Assembly (NCBI RefSeq): GCF_023015965.1 | Contig: NZ_JALKAN010000001.1 | Coordinates: 310,001 to 374,000, forward strand | DNA: 64,000 bases | Source of the DNA: Allomuricauda sp. F6463D | GTDB lineage: Bacteria; Bacteroidota; Bacteroidia; Flavobacteriales; Flavobacteriaceae | Direction: 5' to 3' | The notes under the pieces: model-generated | The model's input: only the letters and a program-made list of their open reading frames with translations | Databases searched by the model: none | Told to the model about the DNA's origin: nothing | Translations under genes and position numbers: made by a program | In this document: piece after piece, positions 47,882 to 57,092 of the stretch | Position numbering within the stretch: position 1 is the first letter of the stretch | Layout: the number at the start of each line of letters is the position of its first letter

Positions 47882-48814
47882 ATGAAAAGAATAATTTTCT
47901 TGAACATCTTAATCTGGAGTATGGTCAATACAATGACCATGGTGGGGCAACAAGATCCCCATTATACACAGTACATGCTCAACACACAAGTAATTAACCC
48001 AGCTTTGGTCGGTTCACGAGGTGTTTCTACCATAGGTGTCTTATATCGTTCGCAGTGGTTAGGGTTGGATGGGGCACCTACAACACAAACACTTCATTTT
48101 AATACGCCATTGTCGGAAAAAGTGGGGATTGGTTTTTCAGTAGTGAACGATGATATTGGAAATGGAACAAGTAAGGAAACTTTTTTTGATGCTTCTTTTT
48201 CATATAGTTTACCAGTGTCAGATTTTGCCAATATTTCTTTTGGAATCCAAGCAAGTGCAAACATTTTAAATGTAGATTTTTCCAAATTGGTCAATTATGG
48301 TGCAGAACCCAATCTACCGAACATAGACAACAAGTTTTCGCCCAATTTTGGGGTAGGGGCCTTCTTTAATACAGAACAATTTTATCTAGGTTTATCTGTT
48401 CCGCATATATTGGAGACCAAACATTTTGACAACGATTCCCAAGAATCATATGTAGCCAATGAGCGAATGAATCTTTACTTGATATCCGGATATATCATTG
48501 AATTGAACAGGGATCTAAAGCTTAGGCCGGGAATTTTAGTGAAAGCAGTACAAGGAGCACCTTTAGCAGTGGATTTGTCGGCCAGTATGTTATTCAACGA
48601 ACGTTTTTCGGTTGGGGCTGCATACCGTTTAGATAGTGCCGTGAGTGCTTTATTTGGTTTTCAACTATCTGAAAAATTCCTGGTTGGCCTAGCTTACGAT
48701 TGGGAAACCAGTACCTTGGGAAATACCCAGTTTAACGATGGGTCCGTTGAAGTATTTCTTAGGTTTGATTTCTTAAATCGAAATAGCAGAAACAATCCGA
48801 GTAATTTTTTCTAA
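47882..48814 (+). CDS. PorP/SprF family type IX secretion membrane protein
   Basis: 310 residues with a signal peptide (cleaved near MVGQQD). The opening DPHYTQYMLNTQVINPALVG is the hallmark of PorP/SprF, followed by a barrel with SQWLGLDGAPTTQTL. Such proteins help secrete or anchor specific type B cargo; the neighbouring gene encodes the likely client. Ends FDFLNRN then NFF. Confidence 0.94.
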   Translation: MKRIIFLNILIWSMVNTMTMVGQQDPHYTQYMLNTQVINPALVGSRGVSTIGVLYRSQWLGLDGAPTTQTLHFNTPLSEKVGIGFSVVNDDIGNGTSKETFFDASFSYSLPVSDFANISFGIQASANILNVDFSKLVNYGAEPNLPNIDNKFSPNFGVGAFFNTEQFYLGLSVPHILETKHFDNDSQESYVANERMNLYLISGYIIELNRDLKLRPGILVKAVQGAPLAVDLSASMLFNERFSVGAAYRLDSAVSALFGFQLSEKFLVGLAYDWETSTLGNTQFNDGSVEVFLRFDFLNRNSRNNPSNFF

Positions 48815-48847
48815 AAGTAGTATAGAAGGGTTATTTAAGATTACAAT

Positions 48848-48881
48848 AAAAAATGCGAATATCTTATTATTCGCATTTTTT
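48848..48881. terminator. Bidirectional terminator
   Basis: AAAAAATGCGAAT (48848-48860) pairs over 13 bp with ATTCGCATTTTTT (48869-48881) around an 8-base loop. It serves the rightward porP/sprF-like gene and the leftward SGNH gene, whose TAA stop lies at the loop edge (48867-48869). Confidence 0.9.
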
Positions 48882-49838
48882 ATTTTTGGATATGGTACCG
48901 ATATAATTAGATATTACCTGAGCAATTAAATCCCTTCCATGATTGTTCCAATGATGATCATAAATTAAGGTCACAGGCTTTTTGGTTTTTTCAAAAGCTT
49001 GGGCGAAATCCAGATATTTAATATCATTTTGTTTACAATATTCAAGAAAAGACTCACTTGTTTTTCGTGAATCCAATAGAATTGTCGTCTTACATTTGTC
49101 AAACCCATATAGCTCAACAAGATTTTTGAAGTTATCCAAATACTCTTGATCTTTATGTTGGGGAACTACAATTTCGTTCGTTTCGTAACCACCAGAATTC
49201 TCCTCTTGGAACGCTTGACCGGTAACTAATTTTTTGAGAGGATCCACAATGCCAATTTTTGATCCGTACGCCAAAAGTTTTATGTTGTCCCTTATTCTGA
49301 AAACAGTGGACTTTAACATGGCAATTCTTTGGGTATTTGGTTCATAAACACCGCGCTCTAGGTCACTTTGATAATTTAAGTAAATAATGATTTCATCAAT
49401 AAGCTCAAATTGGTCTTTGTAGGCATTAATCAAATGCATTTGGTTGGCCAAATCGTAACCCGCATACCCATATTCATAAACTTCCACGGTGTCATTCATT
49501 GCCCTTTCGATTTTCTTTCCTGTAGAATCGTAATAATCTTGGTGAAATCCTTCTATAAACGAATCACCGATAAGAGCTATTTCAAATTTTTCTTGAGTTG
49601 GTTTAAATTCACGAAATGAATTGAATCCTGCATTATTTATATGAAATTTTGAAAAATTCTGGTTTCTGTTTCCTGTCACAGCATAACCGGTATGACTTGG
49701 CACACGTTTTTCAACGCCGTATTCATCGATAAATCTAGGAGGGTCCTCGGTATATAGATGTAGGGCTCTTACCATTAGTTCCAGAGCTATCAGGATTAAT
49801 AGTACATACACACAAGTTTTGATTATAAATTTTTTCAT
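48867..49838 (-). CDS. Membrane-anchored SGNH hydrolase-like protein, partner of MBOAT
   Basis: 323 residues from the ATG at 49838 (MKKFIIKTCVY). A longer frame reaching 49886 would overlap the MBOAT gene's end and is less likely. One N-terminal membrane helix (~6-25) leaves the rest in the periplasm. ALIGDSFIEG places the nucleophile at Ser93, and YDHHWNNHG (~293-301) gives the Asp/His pair. This matches AlgJ/AlgX-like or DltD-like proteins that finish O-acetyl transfer begun by an MBOAT. It is the last gene of the leftward glycan operon. Confidence 0.83.
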   Translation of the reverse strand: MKKFIIKTCVYVLLILIALELMVRALHLYTEDPPRFIDEYGVEKRVPSHTGYAVTGNRNQNFSKFHINNAGFNSFREFKPTQEKFEIALIGDSFIEGFHQDYYDSTGKKIERAMNDTVEVYEYGYAGYDLANQMHLINAYKDQFELIDEIIIYLNYQSDLERGVYEPNTQRIAMLKSTVFRIRDNIKLLAYGSKIGIVDPLKKLVTGQAFQEENSGGYETNEIVVPQHKDQEYLDNFKNLVELYGFDKCKTTILLDSRKTSESFLEYCKQNDIKYLDFAQAFEKTKKPVTLIYDHHWNNHGRDLIAQVISNYIGTISKNKKCE

Positions 49839-49842
49839 TCTT

Positions 49843-51297
49843 CTAAAATTGGAAATAAATAAATGAACGGTTAACACCATCATCATAAAACAATAGCATG
49901 GCCAATATCACACTCGTATACAACAAGAATCTAACAACTTTAGATTTGAATCTAAAAGGTTCGCGTTCATGCTTTCTTATTAAATACTCATAAAAAATGA
50001 AAAGGCCTAGCAAAACATAAAAATCCAACATTCTGTAACCCATAGGGTGTGCATATGGTTCATAAGAAAAGTTGGTTACAATCTGATTTATAAATTGAAA
50101 TGAATCAGTGAGTGAAGGTGACCTAAAGAATATTCGGGAAAAAGTGACCAAAGCAAATGTCAACAGAACTTGCAGGATTTCAATTGGGGTCGGCAGGAGG
50201 GTTTTTTCTCCAACCACATTATCGGCGTACATACGGTTTCGTCCCATTAGATATACTGGTATATAGAACAGTGCATGCAATCCTCCCCAAAAAATAAAGG
50301 TCCAATTTGCACCATGCCAAAAACCACTGACCAAGAATATTACCGAAATGTTTCTTATGGCCCTTAGTTGGCTTACCCGTGAACCTCCCATTGGAATGTA
50401 TAAATAATGCCTAAACCATGTTGAGAGCGATATGTGCCATCTTTGCCAATACTCAGCCACATTTCTCGAAAAATTAGGAAACTTAAAATTGGACATTAGC
50501 TCTACCCCAAAAAGTTTTGCGGTACCGATTGCTATGTCGGAATAACCACTAAAATCCCCATACACTTGAAAACTAAATAGACAGACGCCGATTATAAGGG
50601 TTGATGCCGGATAAGAATGATAGTTTGCGAAAATATCATCGACAATAGGCGCTAAAGAATCTGCAATGACCAATTTTTTAAAGAACCCCCATAAAATAAG
50701 CTTTAGACCGTTTGTGGCTTGTTCGTAATTAAAGCTACGTTTGTTGGTAATTTGTGACAAAAGATTAGAGGCCCTTTCAATAGGCCCTGCAACCAATTGT
50801 GGAAAAAAAGAAACAAATGCTGTAAACGCTAAAAAATCTTTGGTGGGTTTTAGTTTTTTATAATATATATCAAAAGAATAGGACATGGTTTGGAAAGTAT
50901 AAAAAGAAATACCAACGGGAAGTATAATCCTTAAGGTCCATGTACTTTTAATATCATAACCAAATGCATGAAACATATCTATAAAAGAATCCACAAAGAA
51001 ATTACTGTACTTGAAAAAACCTAGCATTCCTATATTAAAGGCCATACTTGCCCAGAGCCAATATCTTGCTTTCTTCCTATCATCTAGATGTTCGTATATC
51101 TTTTGGCCAACAAAATAGTCGACCAAGGTGCTAAGAAAAATCAAAAACAAAAAACGCCAGTCCCACCAACCGTAAAAAAGGTAACTGGCAAAAATTATGA
51201 ATACATTCTGAATTTTGGTATTGTTTTTAAAAACAAACCAATAAAGTATGAAAACTATAGGTAGGAATATTAAGAATTCTATAGAGTTAAATAGCAT
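49843..51297 (-). CDS. MBOAT family O-acyltransferase (AlgI-like)
   Basis: 484 residues with ten or more membrane helices. The conserved MBOAT features are the GDFSGYSDIAIG loop (248-258), RNVAEYWQRWHISLS (278-291) and SGFWHGANWTF with the catalytic-type His328; a second His341 follows in GGLHAL. AlgI-type enzymes move acetyl groups from inside to an outside acceptor. The SGNH gene follows directly, and transferase genes precede it by 3 bp, so the acceptor is probably the surface polymer made by this locus. Confidence 0.93.
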   Translation of the reverse strand: MLFNSIEFLIFLPIVFILYWFVFKNNTKIQNVFIIFASYLFYGWWDWRFLFLIFLSTLVDYFVGQKIYEHLDDRKKARYWLWASMAFNIGMLGFFKYSNFFVDSFIDMFHAFGYDIKSTWTLRIILPVGISFYTFQTMSYSFDIYYKKLKPTKDFLAFTAFVSFFPQLVAGPIERASNLLSQITNKRSFNYEQATNGLKLILWGFFKKLVIADSLAPIVDDIFANYHSYPASTLIIGVCLFSFQVYGDFSGYSDIAIGTAKLFGVELMSNFKFPNFSRNVAEYWQRWHISLSTWFRHYLYIPMGGSRVSQLRAIRNISVIFLVSGFWHGANWTFIFWGGLHALFYIPVYLMGRNRMYADNVVGEKTLLPTPIEILQVLLTFALVTFSRIFFRSPSLTDSFQFINQIVTNFSYEPYAHPMGYRMLDFYVLLGLFIFYEYLIRKHEREPFRFKSKVVRFLLYTSVILAMLLFYDDGVNRSFIYFQF

Positions 51298-51300
51298 GTA

Positions 51301-52476
51301 TCAATTATTTGCGGGATTGAACAAGATGATTTTGGCCACTTTTTTACCTTTTAAAATATAAACGTCTTCATTTTTATTATGGTATACCTCCACATTACCG
51401 TCCTGTTCTTGGGACAAGAAGAGAAAATCATTTATTATTTGTTTGGTTATCGGCAATTTTTCCAGATCCAACTCAATTTTTTCCAATTGTACCGTGGATG
51501 AAATATCGAAATCCTTTAATTGATATTCTGGAAGGTGATTGTACTTTTTCTGTTCATTTTTCAACTTTTTCTTGAAATTATGAAATCGAGTGTTCACTCC
51601 TTTTGAAATGAGAACAGCCATTATACGTGATTTATTGCCATATGCCAAGGCATATAAGAACCCTTTCAACGATTTTTTTGGATAAAAAATATGATGGTTT
51701 AGCTTATAGATCTTATTGGACCACCATTTCTTGTACTCCATATCGCCCCACCCCATGTCAAAATGTTCATACCCATTGTTTATGCACCATTCCAATTGTT
51801 TGCAAAGCTCTATTTGGCCCGGGCTAAACTTGGCATAATCAATATCATAGGAGGAAATATAACTGAACAGTACATTCCCATAATTATAATTGAGTGAGAT
51901 GACTATAGGTTCGGTTTGGTTATAAACTACAAAAATAGAGGCCTTTCCGGCTTTGATCAATTCCATTGAAGTTGAAAACACTTTGTCCCAAGGGGCAAGA
52001 CTATCACTTTTATGACCCTTTTGTTCAAACCTTTTTATGATCATATCTTTTAACCTTCCCATTAAAAAACGGTAGTTTTCCTCATCAATGTCTCCCAGGT
52101 ACATTTGATATTTTATATCAAAGCTCTGTTCCAACCTTCTAATTGATCTAAAGATATTCTTGCGCCGTTTACTTAGGTGTGTTTTTAAAAAAACTTCTAT
52201 ACTTTGGTATGGTGCTAGATTTATGGCATAACCTCTGATGGAGGGGTAAGTTCGTTCGGTCCATAACGTGGGATCGGAGATTTCCGACTTGACATAATCG
52301 GGTACATTGGCAAAAGAATATATTTTTTTGCCTGCTGGTTCTTTTATCGAATTTTCAATTAGATTGTTTTGGGACGAACCTGAAAAACTTAAATATGAGT
52401 AAATATCCGAGACCACCCTTGATTTGAGGTGAAAATCTGTAAGCAGACTTAAATGTTCCTTATTGCTCAAATTCAT
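51301..52476 (-). CDS. GNAT-like acyltransferase (PF13480-type), paralogue 1 of 3
   Basis: 391 residues, soluble. The core is a pair of GNAT folds like FemAB or BioF2-type acetyltransferases: a basic segment SKRRKNIFRSIRRLE (~104-118), KRFEQKG (~152), KASIFVVYNQTEPIVI (~177-192) and SSYDIDYAKFSPGQ (~205-218). It ends in a ~60-residue module (VEVYHNKNEDVYILKGKK) also found in the two upstream genes. It uses an acyl or aminoacyl donor on an unknown amine or hydroxyl. Starts 12 bp after the next paralogue. Confidence 0.8.
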   Translation of the reverse strand: MNLSNKEHLSLLTDFHLKSRVVSDIYSYLSFSGSSQNNLIENSIKEPAGKKIYSFANVPDYVKSEISDPTLWTERTYPSIRGYAINLAPYQSIEVFLKTHLSKRRKNIFRSIRRLEQSFDIKYQMYLGDIDEENYRFLMGRLKDMIIKRFEQKGHKSDSLAPWDKVFSTSMELIKAGKASIFVVYNQTEPIVISLNYNYGNVLFSYISSYDIDYAKFSPGQIELCKQLEWCINNGYEHFDMGWGDMEYKKWWSNKIYKLNHHIFYPKKSLKGFLYALAYGNKSRIMAVLISKGVNTRFHNFKKKLKNEQKKYNHLPEYQLKDFDISSTVQLEKIELDLEKLPITKQIINDFLFLSQEQDGNVEVYHNKNEDVYILKGKKVAKIILFNPANN

Positions 52477-52488
52477 GTAAATTGATAA

Positions 52489-53667
52489 TTAGTCTTCTTT
52501 TTGGGTCAGTTTGACCGCTTTTGTCCTACCAAGTACAATATATGTTTCCGGATTTTTTTTTGAACGGTAAACAGAAACAAACTTGGAGTGTTCGATATAT
52601 TGATATTGGAAGTTGTTCACATGTAGTTTTAGCCATAGGTTGGATTCAAGATTTGTATCAATTTCTTCATAATCGAGGTTAGTGATCTCGATTTCCGTGC
52701 TATCTACTTCTTTAATTTTGATTTTATCTTGATCATTTGTTTTTTCGGATGATATTTTTTCATCGATTTTTTTTCTGAATTGTATTTTTTGGCCATCAAG
52801 ATAATCCTTCAATTTATAGAATACCTCCAAGGTTTTCACCAAGGTAAACTCTGTGACAGACCTTGGATTATAAAATAAATGGTGTTCATATTTGTAAATG
52901 TGGTTGCACCAGTTTTGTTTATAAGGAAGATCTCCCCACATAAGATCAAAAATCCGGTAATTGTTTTCAATGGCCCATTCCAGCTGTTTAACGATGTCCA
53001 AATTGCCTAGTCCAAGTTTCGCGTAATCAATATCATAAGAACTGATTGAACTGACCATTATATCTTGGTAATGATAGTTTAAGCATATATCGATAGGTTC
53101 GTCTCCGTTATAGATAACATGTAGCGATGCTTTTTTTTCCAATATCATTGGGTAGCATCTTTCGGTTAGTTCTTTAAAGTTGATTGATGGATCAAAAGTT
53201 TTGCCTTTTTGATCAAACCGCTTTTTTAAGAACAGCGACATCTTGTTGAACAATGCTTCAAAATGCACTTTATCTATATTGCCAAAATATATTTTATAGG
53301 TAATGTCGTAACAACTTTCTAGTCGTTTCAGTTGTCTTTTGAAGTTTTTACGTCTGGAGCTGCCGAGATTGGCATTCAGATATTCGGTCACGGATGTATA
53401 ACCGGTTAAATCAATATAATATCCATTTATTCTATGAATCTTAAGAATCTGCAATGAATTTCCGGATGAAAGCGGTACAGGAACCAAAAATTCAGGAATA
53501 CATTTTTTCTCGGTAATAAGAGATGATTTGTTTGTATTGCCAGAAAATGGATTCACCACATCTTGTTTTGTACGTGGATTATGAACCGCTTTATAGAATT
53601 GATGGATTCTATTGTTTTCGCACAAATCAAGGGAAAAATTATATTTTGCAATTTTCGAAGTTCGCAT
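52489..53667 (-). CDS. GNAT-like acyltransferase (PF13480-type), paralogue 2 of 3
   Basis: 392 residues. It aligns end to end with its neighbours: RRKNFKRQLKRLE (~115-127), KKRFDQKG (~160), KKASLHVIYNGDEPIDI (~184-200), SSYDIDYAKLGLGN (~213-226) and WGDLPYKQNW (~250). It has a more charged middle linker (IDEKISSEKTNDQDKIKIKE, ~305-325) before the shared C-terminal module (VSVYRSKKNPETYIVLGR). The role is the same class of transfer, with diverged specificity likely. It is 5 bp from paralogue 3 upstream. Confidence 0.8.
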   Translation of the reverse strand: MRTSKIAKYNFSLDLCENNRIHQFYKAVHNPRTKQDVVNPFSGNTNKSSLITEKKCIPEFLVPVPLSSGNSLQILKIHRINGYYIDLTGYTSVTEYLNANLGSSRRKNFKRQLKRLESCYDITYKIYFGNIDKVHFEALFNKMSLFLKKRFDQKGKTFDPSINFKELTERCYPMILEKKASLHVIYNGDEPIDICLNYHYQDIMVSSISSYDIDYAKLGLGNLDIVKQLEWAIENNYRIFDLMWGDLPYKQNWCNHIYKYEHHLFYNPRSVTEFTLVKTLEVFYKLKDYLDGQKIQFRKKIDEKISSEKTNDQDKIKIKEVDSTEIEITNLDYEEIDTNLESNLWLKLHVNNFQYQYIEHSKFVSVYRSKKNPETYIVLGRTKAVKLTQKED

Positions 53668-53672
53668 ATATA

Positions 53673-54902
53673 CTAGTTTGCCTTATAAATACTAAGACCG
53701 GTCTTATTTTTTTTCCCGACCAAAAGAAAATTATGCTCGGTATCATTCACCTTATAGACTTTAAGATCTTTTAAATGTTCTTGGTTGAGGTATAAAAAAT
53801 CATAACATATTCCTTTTAAAAAAGAAAATTCAGGAGATTCTACCTCAATAGATTTTAAATTTTTGCTCGATTCACCATTCAATTCTGTAAAACTGTAATG
53901 AAGATTTTTTTGTTTCTTGTTTTTAAGAAAATAGGTGAGTTTATGGAAACTCTCATGTATCTTTTTATCCCTTAAATACTGTTTAAAAGTAAAGAACAGT
54001 TTTAATGTGTACGCTATGAATTTTGCCTTAATTGATTTTTTATCGAAGAAAATATAATAGCGGAAATTAAATTTTTTGTTGGACCATCGTGTTTTGTAAT
54101 CGAAATGTCCCTTGGAAAAATCAAGAATGTTCCACCCATGTTCCAAGCACCAATCAACAAGGTACATAATCTTAATACTGCCAAGATGGAATTTTGCATA
54201 ATCGATGTCAAAAACGGTGATGGCATCGAATACTCTGTTTTCGGATAGGTAGGACAAAGTAATGCTAATGGGCTCATCGTCGTTGTACAAAACAAATAAG
54301 GCGGCTTTTTTTTCCAAGATCATTGGATATGCTACATCTTTATAGAATTCCCATTCATCGTTATTTAGATTGTTGTTGCTAATCTGTTTTTCCTCAAAAC
54401 GTTTTTCCAGTAATTTTCTGAAACTCCAAAATATGGAATCATATTCTTCTTTTGCGATTTCATCGCAATGGGCCTTGAACGATATATTAAAACTGTCCTC
54501 TAAACGTTTTTTATACTTTCTAAGTTTATATCGACTACTTTTTTTAAAGGTTTTAGAAAGAAAGTCATCCAAATTTTGATAAGACTCCAATTCAATTAAA
54601 TAACCTGGGTATTGGCGCGCTGAGTAATACCCCATGCCCTTTACCTGATTTTTGGGATTATTTAAAACATCATAAATTAAAAATGTTTTCCCCTTTTCTT
54701 CCGAGCTAATCGCATCGTTCAATTTTATGTCTACACCTTTTGTGAGGTTTTTCCCTGCATTTATGTATAGACCGGTCCATGATGATTTGTAGAATAAAAT
54801 CTTTTCAATAAAGGGAAAGCTGTACTTATCCTTGTTATTTAAAAAATGTTTGGACCAATACTTTGTAAACGTAGCTGATGTGAATGGATTGTCTGTTATC
54901 AT
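53673..54902 (-). CDS. GNAT-like acyltransferase (PF13480-type), paralogue 3 of 3
   Basis: 409 residues. Shared features are SSRYKLRKYKKRLE (~140-153), EKRFEEKQ (~190), KKAALFVLYNDDEPISI (~220-236), TVFDIDYAKFHLGS (~249-262) and a C-terminal module (LKVYKVNDTEHNFLLVGKK). The SSYDIDYAK block seen in paralogues 1 and 2 is VFDIDYAK here, so it is the most diverged copy. It overlaps the FemAB-like gene upstream by 4 bp (ATGA), indicating coupled translation. Confidence 0.8.
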   Translation of the reverse strand: MITDNPFTSATFTKYWSKHFLNNKDKYSFPFIEKILFYKSSWTGLYINAGKNLTKGVDIKLNDAISSEEKGKTFLIYDVLNNPKNQVKGMGYYSARQYPGYLIELESYQNLDDFLSKTFKKSSRYKLRKYKKRLEDSFNISFKAHCDEIAKEEYDSIFWSFRKLLEKRFEEKQISNNNLNNDEWEFYKDVAYPMILEKKAALFVLYNDDEPISITLSYLSENRVFDAITVFDIDYAKFHLGSIKIMYLVDWCLEHGWNILDFSKGHFDYKTRWSNKKFNFRYYIFFDKKSIKAKFIAYTLKLFFTFKQYLRDKKIHESFHKLTYFLKNKKQKNLHYSFTELNGESSKNLKSIEVESPEFSFLKGICYDFLYLNQEHLKDLKVYKVNDTEHNFLLVGKKNKTGLSIYKAN

Positions 54903-55936
54903 TTTGTAGTCAGAACAAGATGGTTATTGCACCTATATTGTGGAAAAAAATCAGAATTATGCACATGGTTGCATTCTTCGGTCAATTTGATATATTGTTT
55001 TTGATCAACAATTAGTGTCCAAACATAAAAATCCAGTAGGTTTTTGGAAAATGATGATTTAAATTGAAGTAATGAATCATCCGCTGCAGAAAGACCTCCG
55101 CCTAGATTAAAATGAGAAAGCCCGAATTTTGATGCATTAATTCTCATTTCGTCTATTAGTAATTTAGTAGGCATATGCGATAGGTACTCTGTTTTTGTAC
55201 CGGAAAGGTGATAGTGTAAAATGGAATTCCTATAAAAGAACATGCTGGCCCCCATTATATCACCAGTTTCATTATGTATGGCTAAAAGTGTTTCAGTTTT
55301 AAAATTCTTGCTCTTGGCCAAAATTTTAAAATAGTCATCATTGAAATAGTACATGGATTGGGCATTGACCCGATCCATATTTTCGTGGTATATATTTATA
55401 AACTGTTGTATTTCTTCATCATTTTCCGCCTTTTTTATAGTGCAATGCTTCCTTATTTTATTAAGTTGACTTTTAAGCCTTTTACCAAATCCTTGTCGTT
55501 GTATATCAATCGGTTTTGTAAGATCAATAGAGACAACAGGCCCTTTTTTTTCTATTGATCCAATTTTGCCAAGAATATCATGTTGTATTGGGAGAAAAGG
55601 GTTGAGTCTTGAAAAAACGGAAACGATTTTATTTGCCATGAAATATTCAAACAACTCTTTTTTGAAGTGCTGGTGGTCAAAATTCACAGAAATACCTTTA
55701 CATAAGGGGCCCGGATACCCATAGACCGAGGTGGCATCATTGAGGGAAGAATTTGGAATCTTTCGTAATAATAGGGGCAGGGCAATACGGGTTTCACCAT
55801 GGGAATATTTCAAAAGAACTGGTCTAGAATTGTCTTTTGCCGCCATATGATAATCGAAAGTGTGATAAAGGTCAGATTCTTCAAAACTTGAGATATATTC
55901 ATCCCAATATTTTTTTTCTTCAATAATTTCAATCAT
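54899..55936 (-). CDS. FemAB/GNAT-like transferase
   Basis: 345 residues from the ATG at 55936; a GTG at 55963 would add nine residues. Recognisable FemAB-type or PF13480 pattern: an N-terminal WDEYISS ... DLYHTFDYH (~6-33), YGYPGPL (~87), KSQLNKIRKHC (~170-180), ETGDIMGASMFFY (~232) and YHLSGTKTEYL (~249). It lacks the C-terminal module of the three downstream paralogues and belongs to a different branch. Possible roles are aminoacyl addition to a glycan or peptidoglycan-related precursor. First gene of the four-transferase run. Confidence 0.78.
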   Translation of the reverse strand: MIEIIEEKKYWDEYISSFEESDLYHTFDYHMAAKDNSRPVLLKYSHGETRIALPLLLRKIPNSSLNDATSVYGYPGPLCKGISVNFDHQHFKKELFEYFMANKIVSVFSRLNPFLPIQHDILGKIGSIEKKGPVVSIDLTKPIDIQRQGFGKRLKSQLNKIRKHCTIKKAENDEEIQQFINIYHENMDRVNAQSMYYFNDDYFKILAKSKNFKTETLLAIHNETGDIMGASMFFYRNSILHYHLSGTKTEYLSHMPTKLLIDEMRINASKFGLSHFNLGGGLSAADDSLLQFKSSFSKNLLDFYVWTLIVDQKQYIKLTEECNHVHNSDFFPQYRCNNHLVLTTK

Positions 55937-56072
55937 GTGCACGTGGTAATTATCTGCAAACACATATTTTCTAAATATTTAAGGCTCTATATTTTAACAT
56001 AAAACCTATTTGAAAATTAATTTGCTGGTTGTTTAGTGGAAAATTTCTCTTCAAATATCAAGGTCAGGGTAT

Positions 56073-57092
56073 TTAACGGGAATAAAATAGTCGGTTCAGT
56101 TTTAACTCTAAAAAAAGCAAAATTTTATTATTGAAAACGGGGACAAAGGTAGTTTTGTAAAAAAAGCTGGTTTTGGCACTACCAATTCCTCCTATTTTAG
56201 GGTTTATGGGATACACATTTATAGTCTTTAATTTTTGCAGTATTTTTTGAAGGTCCTTATCGGTGATCACTCCCCCTTTAAAAGCTTTTATAAACAGCGT
56301 GAAAACAAAAGACTGTTGTTTGTACTTCAAATCTTTTACAACTTTGTGATAATTCATATGAGAAGGGGCCAATTTTTTTATCAAAAAGTCAAAATTTTCA
56401 ATGGCATAAACCAAATCATTGATGAATTTTAGATTGTGGGAGGGGGCTTTACTTGTAGTTATGGAGTTTTTTACTTGTACAAACCTATGGATACTCCAAT
56501 TGACCCTTGAGATCCTATTGGTTTTAAGAAATAGTGTTGCGGTAAAAATGGCATCTTCCATTAATCTACCTTCAACAAATTTGATTCCAGTATCCAGCAG
56601 AAAACTTTTTTTTATAATATACCAACAAGCTTCATTTCTGTAGCCGTGTTCTGCAATAAATGTAAGACCATCCATTACCTCAATTGTTAAATCATCGGGA
56701 GAAGAGTCAAATAGAATACGGTCTTCGGTATGTTTGGTCCTAAATCCCAACACTTCAAGTTGGTTCGTCTCAGCCAGATCTAGTAAACGACCCAAAACAT
56801 TGGAAGCTAGATAATCATCTGCATCCAGAAAATAGACATAGTCGCCACTTGCCAGTTCCAATCCTTTATTTGTGGCTGCGCTTGGCCCTATGTTTTGTTG
56901 GCGCAACAACTTAATGTTTGAATACTTTTCGGCAAAACGTTGGACAATAGTAAAACTATCATCCGTTGAGCCATCATCGACAACTATGATTTCGTACTCA
57001 TTCGAGGGCAAATCTTGGTTGAACAAACTCTTCAAGCAATGTTCTATATGTTCTTCCTTATTATATAGAGGAATAATTATGCTTAATTTCAT
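56073..57092 (-). CDS. Glycosyltransferase family 2
   Basis: 339 residues. GT-A fold: LSIIIPLYNKEEHIE (3-17), VVDDGSTDD (~36-44), and the metal-binding DADDYL (~90-95). A C-terminal extension (~200-339) is helical and basic. It adds a sugar from a nucleotide donor to a lipid-linked glycan at the inner face of the membrane. A 136-bp gap separates it from the FemAB-like gene, and 319 bp from the next upstream gene, so it may start its own transcript. Confidence 0.9.
   Translation of the reverse strand: MKLSIIIPLYNKEEHIEHCLKSLFNQDLPSNEYEIIVVDDGSTDDSFTIVQRFAEKYSNIKLLRQQNIGPSAATNKGLELASGDYVYFLDADDYLASNVLGRLLDLAETNQLEVLGFRTKHTEDRILFDSSPDDLTIEVMDGLTFIAEHGYRNEACWYIIKKSFLLDTGIKFVEGRLMEDAIFTATLFLKTNRISRVNWSIHRFVQVKNSITTSKAPSHNLKFINDLVYAIENFDFLIKKLAPSHMNYHKVVKDLKYKQQSFVFTLFIKAFKGGVITDKDLQKILQKLKTINVYPINPKIGGIGSAKTSFFYKTTFVPVFNNKILLFLELKLNRLFYSR

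Noticed and set aside
48848..48881. Stop codon of the SGNH gene inside the terminator as a sign of truncation
   Set aside because: The protein ends normally after its DHH motif and has full length for the family.
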